Source of the DNA: JBHJHP01 sp042219825
Lineage (GTDB): Bacteria; Bacteroidota; Bacteroidia; Bacteroidales; UBA5342
NCBI RefSeq assembly: GCF_042219825.1
Contig: NZ_JBHJHQ010000002.1
Location: 1 to 64,000 of the forward strand
DNA length: 64,000 nucleotides
Direction: 5' to 3'
Part shown: positions 24,547 to 33,872 of the stretch, one piece after another
How the letters are laid out: each line of letters starts with the position of its first letter
Numbering within the stretch: the first letter of the stretch is position 1
The notes under the pieces: model-generated
The model's input: only the letters and a program-made list of their open reading frames with translations
What the model was told of the DNA's origin: nothing
The model's database searches: none
Made by a program: the position numbers and the translations under genes

Positions 24547-25889
24547 TGCAAAAGGAAAGGCTGGTCATATTGGGAGCAGGTGAGAGCGGAGCAGGTACAG
24601 CTGTACTTGGGAAGCTGAAAGGATACGATGTATTTGTGTCTGATATGGCAGCTGTTGCTGAAAAATATAAAAACCTTTTAGGGCAATACCAGATTCCGGT
24701 TGAAGAAGGACAGCATACAGAGGAGCTTATTTTGAATGCCGATTTAGTGATGAAAAGTCCTGGTATTCCTGAGAAAGCACCGATGATAAAAAAGCTGAGA
24801 GAAAAAGGAATTAAAATCGTTTCCGAAATTGAATTTGCATCATGGTACTGCAGTGCAAAACTTGTCTGTGTAACTGGCAGTAATGGTAAAACTACAACGA
24901 CGTCATTGATTTATGACATCTTTAGAAAGGCTGGATTGAATGTAGGTCTGGCCGGAAATATAGGTGATAGTTTTGCGCTTCAGGTGGCATTAAAGAATTA
25001 TGATGTGTATGTGTTGGAGCTTTCAAGTTTTCAGTTGGATGATATCGAAAAATTTAAACCCGATGTTGCCATTTTGACCAATATTACCCCGGATCACCTG
25101 GACAGGTATGACTATAAGTTTGAAAACTATATAAAAAGCAAGTTCCGTATCACAATGAATCAGACAGACAATGATATATTTATTTATAATCTGGATGATC
25201 CGGTTACTACAGAATGGCTTGACAGGATAGGATTAAAAGGGAAAGCAGTGCCATTTTCTCTGAATAAGACGCTTAAAAAAGATGGAGGATGGGAATCAGG
25301 AGAAAACATAACATTAAAATACCAGGATAAAATACTTAATATGAAAAGAACCAGTTTAGGAATTAAAGGCAGGCATAATGTCAGCAACTCGTTGGCAGCA
25401 GGCTTGTCTGCAATGGTTATGAACATCAGGAACGAAGCGATTCGCGAGGCCCTTTCTGATTTTAAAGGCGTGGAGCATCGCCTCGAACGCGTTTCTGCTG
25501 TTCGCGGAATAGAATTTATAAACGACTCTAAGGCTACAAATGTAAACTCTACATGGTATGCATTAGAATGTCTGAATACTCCGGTGGTTTGGATTGCCGG
25601 AGGAACAGATAAAGGCAACAATTATGCAGAATTGCTTAACCTTGTGAAAGGAAAAGTGAGGGCGCTGGTCTGTATCGGTGTTGACAATTCAAAACTGAAG
25701 GAGCAGTTTGGCGAAGTTGTGGATACGTTTGTGGAAGCAGAGTCAATGGAGGACGCTGTGAAAATGTCGTATTTCCTGGCCAAAAAAGGTGATACTGTTT
25801 TGTTATCTCCGGCATGCGCAAGCTTCGACAGATTTAAAAATTATGAGGACAGGGGAAATCAGTTTAAACAACAGGTAAGAAAGCTTTAG
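24546..25889 (+). CDS. murD: UDP-N-acetylmuramoylalanine--D-glutamate ligase
   Basis: A cytosolic Mur ligase that adds D-glutamate to UDP-MurNAc-L-Ala. The 447-residue protein starts with a Rossmann-like segment (LVILGAGESGAGTAVLGK). It has the P-loop VTGSNGKTTTTS, the ligase motif NITPDHLDRYD, and the C-terminal segment SPACASFDRFKNYEDRG. Start and stop are tightly packed between mraY and ftsW. Confidence 0.98.
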   Translation: MQKERLVILGAGESGAGTAVLGKLKGYDVFVSDMAAVAEKYKNLLGQYQIPVEEGQHTEELILNADLVMKSPGIPEKAPMIKKLREKGIKIVSEIEFASWYCSAKLVCVTGSNGKTTTTSLIYDIFRKAGLNVGLAGNIGDSFALQVALKNYDVYVLELSSFQLDDIEKFKPDVAILTNITPDHLDRYDYKFENYIKSKFRITMNQTDNDIFIYNLDDPVTTEWLDRIGLKGKAVPFSLNKTLKKDGGWESGENITLKYQDKILNMKRTSLGIKGRHNVSNSLAAGLSAMVMNIRNEAIREALSDFKGVEHRLERVSAVRGIEFINDSKATNVNSTWYALECLNTPVVWIAGGTDKGNNYAELLNLVKGKVRALVCIGVDNSKLKEQFGEVVDTFVEAESMEDAVKMSYFLAKKGDTVLLSPACASFDRFKNYEDRGNQFKQQVRKL

Positions 25890-25890
25890 G

Positions 25891-27093
25891 ATGCGACAGT
25901 TTCTGAGTAAATATTTTAAAGGTGATTCCATTATCTGGATGCTTATATTGCTTTTGGCAATTATTTCAGCTATTGCAGTATACAGTTCGTCCGGAACATT
26001 GGCATACAGGTATAAAGATGGAAATACGACCTATTATATACTCAGGCACGTGGTCTTTTTGCTGATTGGGTTTGGCGTTATTATTATGGTTCACAATATT
26101 CATTATAAGTATTTTTCCAGGTTATCGTTGTTATTATTGCCTCTCTCAATCGTTTTGCTTGTTCTAACTATTTTTTCCGGAAACAGCCTTAACGAGGCAT
26201 CGCGTTGGATTACGGTTCCTATTATTGGACTTAGTTTTCAACCTTCCGAAATGGCCAAGATAGCACTCATCATGTATATTGCACGAATACTCTCCATGAA
26301 ACAAAAGGATGATGAGCCAACACGCGATGCATTCAAACCCATTATGATTGCCATCGGGATTGTTTGTGGACTTATATTTACAGAGGACTTCTCAACTGCT
26401 ATCCTGATTGCCGGTATCGGCATGTCTATGATGTTAATCGGACGGGTTCCTGTAAGTTACCTGCTTTACACTGTTGGTGCGGGTGCTGTTATCATCGCAT
26501 TAATTGTTCTGCTAGCCATGCAGTTCCCTGATGTTAAAGCGTTTCACAGGGTGGAGACATGGATTTCAAGGGTGGAGACATTTGGAGAAAATGACAATGC
26601 TGACATGGACAAGGCCTTTCAGGCAAACCAGGCTAAAATTGCGATCTCAACCGGAGGATTATTTGGTAAAGGGCCGGGCAATAGCATACAGCGTGATTTC
26701 TTGCCGCATCCGTATTCCGATTTTATTTACGCCATGATAGTGGAAGAAGGTGGTTTGTTTTTCGGCATTATCGTGTTATTATTTTACCTCATCATGTTAT
26801 ACCGTGCCGGTGTCATTGTACGAAAGTGTCGAACTACTTTTCCTGCATTTCTGGTAATAGGTCTTATGCTTGCATTTACCTTGCAGGCTCTGGCACATAT
26901 GGCCGTAAGTGTGAACCTTATCCCGGTTACTGGTCAAACACTACCAATGGTAAGTATGGGCGGAACATCCATTCTTTTTACTTCCATTGCATTGGGGATG
27001 GTGTTGAGTGTAAGTCGTTATGCGGTCATTGAAGAGGCAGAGGAGGTAGAGCAGGGGAAAAAGGAAATTAGTGAAATCGAAGATAATGAGTAA
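25891..27093 (+). CDS. ftsW: Septal peptidoglycan glycosyltransferase FtsW
   Basis: A SEDS-family lipid II polymerase of the divisome with about ten membrane spans over 400 residues. Family landmarks are FQPSEMAKIAL, TEDFSTA (in place of the usual QPDFGT), and GQTLPMVSMGGTSIL. The C-terminus carries a short acidic cytosolic tail. It overlaps murG by eight bases (ATGAGTAA). Its cognate transpeptidase is the FtsI at 19764. Confidence 0.96.
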   Translation: MRQFLSKYFKGDSIIWMLILLLAIISAIAVYSSSGTLAYRYKDGNTTYYILRHVVFLLIGFGVIIMVHNIHYKYFSRLSLLLLPLSIVLLVLTIFSGNSLNEASRWITVPIIGLSFQPSEMAKIALIMYIARILSMKQKDDEPTRDAFKPIMIAIGIVCGLIFTEDFSTAILIAGIGMSMMLIGRVPVSYLLYTVGAGAVIIALIVLLAMQFPDVKAFHRVETWISRVETFGENDNADMDKAFQANQAKIAISTGGLFGKGPGNSIQRDFLPHPYSDFIYAMIVEEGGLFFGIIVLLFYLIMLYRAGVIVRKCRTTFPAFLVIGLMLAFTLQALAHMAVSVNLIPVTGQTLPMVSMGGTSILFTSIALGMVLSVSRYAVIEEAEEVEQGKKEISEIEDNE

Positions 27094-28177
27094 GAAAATT
27101 ATCATATCAGGTGGAGGAACAGGGGGACATATCTTCCCTGCAGTTTCCATTGCAAATGCACTAAAACAGAAAGTTAAGGACATTGATATTCTGTTTGTAG
27201 GAGCCGAAGGCCGAATGGAAATGGAACGTGTTCCAGCAGAAGGATACCCTATTATTGGTTTGCCGGTAAGCGGATTCATCCGTAAGTTAACCTTTAAACA
27301 TATTACGGTTTTGATCCGGTTATATAAAAGCCTGCGTAAAGCCAGAAAAATTGTCTCTGATTTTAACCCGGATGCCGTAGTTGGAGTTGGTGGATATGCC
27401 AGTGGCCCATTGGTGAAGCAAGCCGTTAAAAAAGGTATTCCAGCATTGTTACAGGAGCAGAATTCTTATGCCGGAGTAACAAATAAGTTGTTGGCCAAAC
27501 AGGTAAAAACTATTTGTGTGGCTTATGAAGGGATGGGAACATATTTCCCGAAAGAAAAAATTATTCTAACAGGAAATCCGGTACGTCAGAACCTGTTGAA
27601 AAAATTCGACAGGAAAGAGGCTGTTAAATCGTTTGGCTTTGACCCGGAGAAAAAAACGGTATTGATTTTGGGTGGAAGCCTTGGCGCACGGACTATCAAT
27701 CGAAGTGTAATGAAAAACCTTGATTTGATAGGCAAAAACGATGTGCAGTTTATCTGGCAAACCGGGAAGATTTATATTGACGAGGCAAAAGCTTCATTGC
27801 AGGGGGAGCACAAAAATATTTTTGTGACAGATTTTATTAAGGATATGGGGATGGCTTACGCAGCAGCTGATGTTGTAATTTCGCGTGCCGGTGCTGGTAC
27901 AATTTCGGAACTGTGCTTGTTGGGAAAGGCGGTTATTCTAGTACCTTCTCCAAACGTGGCTGAGGATCACCAAACTAAAAATGCCATGGCATTGGTTGCA
28001 AAGGATGCTGCGATAATGGTAAAGGACATTAAAGCGGAAGACCAACTTATTGGTAAAGCACTTGAGTTAAGTGCTGATGAAAATAAATTAAAAGAATTAC
28101 AAACACAGATATTAAAACTTGCATTACCGGACTCTGCCAATCGCATTGCAGATGAGGTTTTGAAACTGATAAAATAA
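27086..28177 (+). CDS. murG: UDP-GlcNAc:lipid I N-acetylglucosaminyltransferase
   Basis: A membrane-associated GT-B glycosyltransferase that converts lipid I to lipid II. The N-terminal glycine loop is ISGGGTGGHIFPA, and a second glycine-rich loop is ILGGSLGARTIN. The UDP-GlcNAc pocket carries SRAGAGTISEL. With the ATG at 27086 it is 363 residues. An in-frame GTG at 27071 would place five more residues inside the ftsW end and is less likely. Confidence 0.97.
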   Translation: MSKKIIISGGGTGGHIFPAVSIANALKQKVKDIDILFVGAEGRMEMERVPAEGYPIIGLPVSGFIRKLTFKHITVLIRLYKSLRKARKIVSDFNPDAVVGVGGYASGPLVKQAVKKGIPALLQEQNSYAGVTNKLLAKQVKTICVAYEGMGTYFPKEKIILTGNPVRQNLLKKFDRKEAVKSFGFDPEKKTVLILGGSLGARTINRSVMKNLDLIGKNDVQFIWQTGKIYIDEAKASLQGEHKNIFVTDFIKDMGMAYAAADVVISRAGAGTISELCLLGKAVILVPSPNVAEDHQTKNAMALVAKDAAIMVKDIKAEDQLIGKALELSADENKLKELQTQILKLALPDSANRIADEVLKLIK

Positions 28178-29559
28178 TGGACCTGAAAAATATAAATAAT
28201 GTGTTTTTTGTTGGCGTTGGTGGCATTGGAATGAGCGCCCTGGCACGTTATTTTAAGTTTTTAGGTAAAAATGTGGCAGGTTACGACCGGACCCGGACAG
28301 AACTGACCGATGCTTTGGTTGCAGAAGGAATCCCCGTTAGTCATTGTCCCGACTCGGAATGTATAACCCGGGAATTCAGGAAGCCTGAACATACGCTGGT
28401 GGTTTACACACCGGCTGTTCCGCTCTCAACTCCTGTTATGGAATGGTTTAAGGAACGTAATTATAAGATACTGAAACGAGCAGAGGTTTTGGGTTTGCTC
28501 ACCAGAGAACAAAAAGGAATTTGTGTGGCGGGAACACATGGAAAAACAACGGTTTCAACCATGATCAGCCATCTGCTTAAAAATTCATCTGTGGACTGTA
28601 ATGCATTTTTAGGTGGAATATCGCTCAATTACAGCACCAATCTTCTGGTTTCGGAAAAAAGTGATTATGTGGTTATCGAAGCTGATGAATACGACCGCTC
28701 CTTTCATCAGTTACGTCCGGAGGTTGCCGTTATCACATCGGTTGATCCGGATCATCTGGAGATTTATGGCACTTACGAAAATGTGAAGGAAGGGTTCTGT
28801 AAGTTTGCATCGTTGGTTAAAAAGGGCGGAATCCTTTTGATGAAGAAAGGATTGCCATTGAATCCTGACCTGCGGCCGGGAGTCAGACAGTTTTCGTATA
28901 ATATTTCCGGTCCTGCAGATTTTTATGCAGAAAAAATAAGAATTGAGAAAGGACAGTATGTTTTTGATCTGGTAACGCCGGACAGAAACATTACTGAACT
29001 AACATTAGGTGTTCCGGGTAGGGTGAATCTTGAAAATGCCGTGGTTTCACTTTCTGTGGCTTGTCTTTTGGGTTGCTCGGATGCGGAACTGAAAAACGGT
29101 ATACATACGTTTAGGGGTAATAAGAGACGGTTCGAATATCATTATAAATCAGATCGGAGATGTTACATAGACGATTATGCACATCATCCGAACGAGATTA
29201 AAGCAACGCTGGAATCCATCAGGGAGCTTTATCCGTCAACAAGGCTGACGGGCATTTTTCAGCCGCATTTATATTCCCGCACAAAGGATTTTGCAGCAGA
29301 GTTTGCCCAAAGTCTGAGTTTGCTGGATGAATTAATTCTGCTGGATATTTATCCGGCCCGGGAAGAACCTGTTCCGGGTGTAACATCTGAGCTGATTTTT
29401 AGCCAGGTAAAGGCGGACCGGAAGATTTTGGTATCAAAAGAAAACCTTGTGAAGGAAATTGAAGAGAGCAAACCGGAATTATTGGTGTCAATGGGAGCCG
29501 GAGACATTGGAGAAATGGTTAGTGAAATTAAAAATGTAATGAAGAGATTGGATGCGTAA
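28177..29559 (+). CDS. murC: UDP-N-acetylmuramate--L-alanine ligase
   Basis: The first Mur ligase, adding L-alanine to UDP-MurNAc. It is 460 residues. A Rossmann start (VFFVGVGGIGMSALA) is followed by the P-loop VAGTHGKTTVST, EADEYDRSF, the ligase core DPDHLEIY, and the C-terminal IDDYAHHPNEIKAT. TAATG coupling to murG and an eight-base overlap with ftsQ show operon packing. murB and ddl, often neighbours elsewhere, are not in this cluster. Confidence 0.98.
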   Translation: MDLKNINNVFFVGVGGIGMSALARYFKFLGKNVAGYDRTRTELTDALVAEGIPVSHCPDSECITREFRKPEHTLVVYTPAVPLSTPVMEWFKERNYKILKRAEVLGLLTREQKGICVAGTHGKTTVSTMISHLLKNSSVDCNAFLGGISLNYSTNLLVSEKSDYVVIEADEYDRSFHQLRPEVAVITSVDPDHLEIYGTYENVKEGFCKFASLVKKGGILLMKKGLPLNPDLRPGVRQFSYNISGPADFYAEKIRIEKGQYVFDLVTPDRNITELTLGVPGRVNLENAVVSLSVACLLGCSDAELKNGIHTFRGNKRRFEYHYKSDRRCYIDDYAHHPNEIKATLESIRELYPSTRLTGIFQPHLYSRTKDFAAEFAQSLSLLDELILLDIYPAREEPVPGVTSELIFSQVKADRKILVSKENLVKEIEESKPELLVSMGAGDIGEMVSEIKNVMKRLDA

Positions 29560-30280
29560 GGTAAGAAACATATTACTGGTTGTTATACCATTATTATATA
29601 TAGTGGTGTCAATGGGATTTGTTTCAGAGAACAGTCATAAATTAATTTGCACAAAAATAGAGGTGACAGTCCTCGACAGTCTTACCAATACATTTATTGA
29701 TCCGGAAGATGTATTGATGATGCTTAATAATGAAGGCATAAAACTGGAAGGACGCCGGATGAATGATATAAATGCACAGGAGGTGGAGGATTATATCGAT
29801 AAACATCCGTCAATCTTAAAGAGTGAATGTTACAAGACGATTGGTGGAACATTCAGAATTGATGTGCATCAACGCAGACCACTGATCAGGGTATTAACAA
29901 ATAAAAGTAATTATTACATCGACAGTAATGGTGATATTATGCCGTTTTCAAAGCACTATACGGCATTTGTTCCGGTCGCAACAGGAAATGTAAACAACGA
30001 CAATATAAAACATGGGTTGTTTGCTTTAGGAAAATTTCTGGACGAAAGTGAATTCTGGCGGGCCCAAATATCACAGATTAATGTAGTGGATGACAGGGAT
30101 GTGACTATCATTCCGCGTGTTGGGAACCATGAAATTGAGTTCGGATCACTCGATAATATTGAAGAAAAGTTTGCCCGGCTCAAAGCATTGTATAAAACAA
30201 AGTTTAATACCGAAGGCTGGAACCGGTATAAGAAAATAAGCGTTAAATTTGAGAATCAGGTTGTATGTACGAAAAAATAA
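29552..30280 (+). CDS. ftsQ: Cell division protein FtsQ-like
   Basis: A bitopic divisome protein of 242 residues. It has an N-terminal membrane span (NILLVVIPLLYIVVSMGFV) and then a POTRA-like periplasmic domain (ICTKIEVTVLDSLTNTFIDPEDV through HPSILKSECYKTIGGTFRIDVHQRRPLIRV). The beta-rich part DRDVTIIPRVGNHEIEFGSL follows. The position between murC and ftsA confirms the weakly conserved sequence. It overlaps murC by eight bases. Confidence 0.9.
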   Translation: MRKVRNILLVVIPLLYIVVSMGFVSENSHKLICTKIEVTVLDSLTNTFIDPEDVLMMLNNEGIKLEGRRMNDINAQEVEDYIDKHPSILKSECYKTIGGTFRIDVHQRRPLIRVLTNKSNYYIDSNGDIMPFSKHYTAFVPVATGNVNNDNIKHGLFALGKFLDESEFWRAQISQINVVDDRDVTIIPRVGNHEIEFGSLDNIEEKFARLKALYKTKFNTEGWNRYKKISVKFENQVVCTKK

Positions 30281-30285
30281 GGCCC

Positions 30286-31554
30286 ATGGAAAAATTCATT
30301 GCAGCATTAGACTTGGGAACAAGTGAAATAAGAGGTGTGTTAGGGAAAAAGGATGCCAACGGAAACGTTTCTGTTTTGGCTGTTAAAACGGTCAAATCAG
30401 ATGGCATAACTCGAGGATTAATTATTAATCTTGATACAGTGGCCCGGGCGGTTCGGGAAATTGGTCTTGATCTGGAGAAAAGCACAGGTAAAAAGATTGA
30501 AAAGTTCTTTGTTGGCTCAGGCGGAAGCATGATTTATGCCCGTCAGAACAGCTCGTATAAAAGAATGAATCAGAAAGGAGAGTTTTCCGCTGACATGATT
30601 GCCGATCTCCGAAGAGAAAATGAATCCATTGTTCTGGATTTCGATGCTGAAATTATTGATATAAAGAATCAGGGCTATATTGTTGATGATGAATTTGAAA
30701 TTGTAGATCCTGTAGGCGTACACGGATCAAAGATTGAAGGTGACTATGTGGTGATGGGCATCAAGCGTAATGACAAAGAAACAATTCGCAAATGCATTGA
30801 AAAGGCAGGCTATGAACTGGCCGGAATAGTTTTAACGCCGCTTGCAACTGCTGAAACGCTTTTAAGCAAGGATGAAAAAGAACTTGGCGCTGTATCTGTC
30901 GATTTTGGTGCAGGAAAAACAAGTGTTGTTGTTTACAAAGGAAATAAGCTGAGCCGTATCGCGGTGCTGCCGTTTGGTGGTAATGTAGTAAGTAAGGATC
31001 TGGCAACAGGATGCAATGTCATATTGGACAAAGCTGAAAAGGCCAAGATAAAACACGGGTCTGCTGTTGCTGAACTGCAATCGGAAGATGACAGAATTAC
31101 GATTCCTGCCACTCCGGGATGGGAAGCGAAAGAGCTTTCATTTAAAACCATGGCATACATAATACAATCAAGGGTAGAGGAGATTTTGGCTAATGTACTC
31201 AACCAGATAGAAAAAAGTAGTGTTTATGAAAAGCTTGGAGCCGGAATTGTATTGTCTGGCGGTAGTGCACAGTTGAAAGATATACAGCAGCTGGTTAAAT
31301 TGAAAACCGGACTGGATGTAAGAATCGGAGTCCCATCGAATGTTCATGCAAATCTGAATGAAAACACATGTGCCGGAATAATGGGGATTTTAGCTGAAGC
31401 CGATGAAGACTGCGTTAATAAAGAAGAATTTAAAACACTGGAGCATAAAAAAGTTAAACAGAAGAAACAAAAAGTGGAACGAACCGGTAATCTCTTTGGA
31501 AACTTACTGAAGACCGTAGACAACTTTTTTGATGATGAAGATAAATCAATGTAA
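30286..31554 (+). CDS. ftsA: Cell division protein FtsA
   Basis: An actin-like ATPase that tethers FtsZ to the membrane. The phosphate-1 loop region is ALDLGTSEIRGVLG. Phosphate-2 is SVDFGAGKTSVVVY, and the adenosine region is GIVLSGGSAQLKD. The SHS2-type 1C subdomain lies around residues 80-160. The end is basic and then amphipathic (GNLFGNLLKTVDNFFDDED), as expected for the membrane-targeting helix. I use the ATG at 30286. An earlier ATG at 30265 overlaps ftsQ and would add seven residues. Confidence 0.95.
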   Translation: MEKFIAALDLGTSEIRGVLGKKDANGNVSVLAVKTVKSDGITRGLIINLDTVARAVREIGLDLEKSTGKKIEKFFVGSGGSMIYARQNSSYKRMNQKGEFSADMIADLRRENESIVLDFDAEIIDIKNQGYIVDDEFEIVDPVGVHGSKIEGDYVVMGIKRNDKETIRKCIEKAGYELAGIVLTPLATAETLLSKDEKELGAVSVDFGAGKTSVVVYKGNKLSRIAVLPFGGNVVSKDLATGCNVILDKAEKAKIKHGSAVAELQSEDDRITIPATPGWEAKELSFKTMAYIIQSRVEEILANVLNQIEKSSVYEKLGAGIVLSGGSAQLKDIQQLVKLKTGLDVRIGVPSNVHANLNENTCAGIMGILAEADEDCVNKEEFKTLEHKKVKQKKQKVERTGNLFGNLLKTVDNFFDDEDKSM

Positions 31555-31574
31555 AACACCAAAACAATAATAAT

Positions 31575-33011
31575 ATGGATGAAATACTGGAAATAGGATT
31601 GCCAAAACAAAGACCATCAATTATTAAGGTTGTTGGTGTTGGAGGAGGTGGAAGTAATGCGGTAAATTACATGTTCCATCAGGGCATTCGCGATGTTGAA
31701 TTTATGGTTTGTAACACTGATGCGCAGGCACTGGATAATTCTCCCGTACCTCAGAAAATACAGTTAGGGGAAACTTTAACTTCTGGTCTTGGTGCGGGAA
31801 GTAAACCAGATATTGGTCGCGAAGCTGCCCGTGAAAGTGTTAGGGAAATTGAGGAAGCTTTGGGCGGGGCAACAAAAATGGTATTTATTACGGCAGGTAT
31901 GGGAGGCGGAACCGGAACAGGAGCTGCTCCTGTTATTGCAGAAATTGCAAAGGACCTCGGGCTTTTAACCGTAGCTATCGTTACCATACCGTTTCTTTTT
32001 GAAGGAGCCAAACGTGTTACCCAGGCTCTGGATGGAGTAGAAGAAATACAGCGTCATGTGGATGCACTTTTGGTGATAAGCAATCAGAAACTCAGGGAGA
32101 TTTATGGTGACCTGAAACTATCCAATGCCTTTTCAAAAGCCGATGACGTGTTGTTAACGGCTACCAAAGGTATTGCTGAAATAATTACTCTGCCAGGATA
32201 TGTAAATGTGGACTTTGCCGACGTGCAGACCGTGATGAAGAACAGTGGTATTGCTATCATGGGTATGGGATCGGCTTCAGGTGATAACCGGGCTTATAAA
32301 GCTATTGAACACGCGTTAATATCTCCTTTGCTGAATAATAACGATATTACAGGATCAAAAGACATCCTGCTTAATATTACTTCCGGTAATGTTGAAATCA
32401 CCATGGACGAGGTTGGCCAGATAACAGATTATATCCAGGAAAAAGTTGGACTTGAGGCTTCAATAATCTGGGGTACTGGCAGTGATGCGTCTCTTGGAGA
32501 TGCTATCAGTGTGTCGATTATTGCAACTGGTTTTACAGAAAAAAGTATTCCGGAACTTGTAGAAAAACAGAAGAGCCGGGTAAGAAAGTTTAATCTTGAA
32601 GATGATGAAACCGCTCCTGATCAGGAACCTGAAGATGATGTTCCCCGATTAGAGTTTGGTAAAGAGGAACCGGAAGAACTTCCGATAAAGGAGGTCGATT
32701 TCACCAAGAAGGAGATGGATGACAAAGCCCGGTATGAGCTGTTTTACGGAAACAAAAAAAGCAATGCTGGATTTGAAGTTTCAGCTCCTGCAGCAAAAAA
32801 ACATCCTATAGGACTAAGAACTTCCCTTTCGGCTGATGATCTTGAAAATGATAAACTGATTGATATGATGGAAAATATTCCTGCATATCAAAGAAGTAAT
32901 GTAAATATTTCGGGTAATGAACCGGAAGAGGTTTCCCGTTTTAGTATCAATGAAAATGGTGAAGGCATTTCGTTGAATGAGGATAATTCGTTTTTTACTA
33001 ACGTAGATTAA
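31575..33011 (+). CDS. ftsZ: Cell division protein FtsZ
   Basis: A tubulin-like GTPase that forms the division ring. The start KVVGVGGGGSNAVNYM and the tubulin signature GMGGGTGTGAAPVIAEIA form the GTP site. The T7 loop NVDFADVQTVM carries the catalytic aspartates. After the globular part (about residue 330) comes a long, acidic, variable linker of roughly 140 residues, then the terminal NSFFTNVD. The long linker gives 478 residues, more than E. coli FtsZ. It is followed 10 bases later by the YqeY gene. Confidence 0.98.
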   Translation: MDEILEIGLPKQRPSIIKVVGVGGGGSNAVNYMFHQGIRDVEFMVCNTDAQALDNSPVPQKIQLGETLTSGLGAGSKPDIGREAARESVREIEEALGGATKMVFITAGMGGGTGTGAAPVIAEIAKDLGLLTVAIVTIPFLFEGAKRVTQALDGVEEIQRHVDALLVISNQKLREIYGDLKLSNAFSKADDVLLTATKGIAEIITLPGYVNVDFADVQTVMKNSGIAIMGMGSASGDNRAYKAIEHALISPLLNNNDITGSKDILLNITSGNVEITMDEVGQITDYIQEKVGLEASIIWGTGSDASLGDAISVSIIATGFTEKSIPELVEKQKSRVRKFNLEDDETAPDQEPEDDVPRLEFGKEEPEELPIKEVDFTKKEMDDKARYELFYGNKKSNAGFEVSAPAAKKHPIGLRTSLSADDLENDKLIDMMENIPAYQRSNVNISGNEPEEVSRFSINENGEGISLNEDNSFFTNVD

Positions 33012-33021
33012 AATACAGGCT

Positions 33022-33474
33022 ATGAGTTTAGAGCAAAATGTAAATGAGGAACTTAAACAGGCTATGAAGGCCAAGGATAAAGTTAAACTTGATACTCTGC
33101 GAGGAATTAAGAAAGAAATAATTGAGGCTAAAACAGCGAAAGGTGCATCTGCAGAACTGACTGAAGATTTGGAAATGAAAATTTTGCAGAAGATGTTGAA
33201 ACAACGGCAGGATTCTGCGGCAATTTATGATGAACAGAACAGACCTGATCTGGCTGAAGACGAGCGGAATCAGGCAGCTGTAATTTCGGAATTCTTGCCG
33301 AAACAATTATCTGCGGATGAACTTGAAGCTGAAATATCAAAACTGCTAACTGAGCTGGGAGTTGATTCTATGGCTGGCATGGGAAGAGTGATGGGGGAAG
33401 CAACCAAGCGCTTTGCCGGTAAAGCCGATGGCAAAACTATTTCTTCTATCGTGAAAAATAAATTAGCACATTAA
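33022..33474 (+). CDS. GatB/YqeY domain protein
   Basis: A 150-residue protein made only of the GatB/YqeY domain, the tail domain of amidotransferase subunit B that binds tRNA. It starts SLEQNVNEELKQAMKAKDKVKLDTLRGIKKEI. The C-terminus has GMGRVMGEATKRFAGKADGK, a typical YqeY end. Stand-alone YqeY proteins lack a firm function. It is the last gene of the division cluster, as in many Bacteroidota, and a strong terminator follows. Confidence 0.93.
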   Translation: MSLEQNVNEELKQAMKAKDKVKLDTLRGIKKEIIEAKTAKGASAELTEDLEMKILQKMLKQRQDSAAIYDEQNRPDLAEDERNQAAVISEFLPKQLSADELEAEISKLLTELGVDSMAGMGRVMGEATKRFAGKADGKTISSIVKNKLAH

Positions 33475-33490
33475 GATTTATTTAATGCAT

Positions 33491-33520
33491 AAAAAAAACT
33501 CGCTAACAGCGAGTTTTTTT
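33491..33520 (+). terminator. Terminator of the division and cell-wall cluster
   Basis: ACTCGCT (33498-33504) pairs with AGCGAGT (33508-33514), flanked by A and T runs that extend the stem. It would also work on the opposite strand. Confidence 0.9.
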
Positions 33521-33841
33521 ATTTTAGGCTAATGGGCTTCAAGTTAAGGATTTTTGGAAACCTAACAAGTTTTAAGGATGAACGTTTCTTGCACTACAAA
33601 TGTATGGTGAGTTTTGCAAATAAAAATCACATAAAACCATAATTCTTTATATCACGGAAAACCGTTAGTTTTCTTCTGTGTTAGGCTTTATGAAAGGACT
33701 TTATATGGTTGCTTTGTTAAGGCTCATGATGAAAAAAAATAACTTTTGTTCAGGACATATAAAGCACTTAAATATTTTGATATACAATATAATTTGTTTT
33801 TTTTTGTTTCTCAATAATGAGTTATGCAAGATTTATTTATA
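33521..33841. other. AT-rich intergenic region without a supported gene
   Basis: No convincing gene is visible. The region holds an imperfect inverted repeat (TATGGT at 33603-33608 with ACCATA at 33636-33641) and long A/T runs near 33800. A 60-codon open frame at 33678-33860 runs into the next gene's promoter and has no family features. Confidence 0.5.
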
Positions 33842-33849
33842 TATCTTTG
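33842..33849 (+). promoter_or_regulatory. Probable -7 promoter element for the outer-membrane protein gene
   Basis: TATCTTTG matches TAnnTTTG, 23 bases before the ATG at 33873. No good -33 box is seen. Confidence 0.5.
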
Positions 33850-33872
33850 TCGTTAATTGAATGTTAATGTAG

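Noticed and set aside
33678..33860. 60-codon open frame before the outer-membrane protein gene
   Set aside because: It consists of hydrophobic AT-driven residues, crosses the predicted promoter of the next gene at 33842, and has no recognisable start signal.
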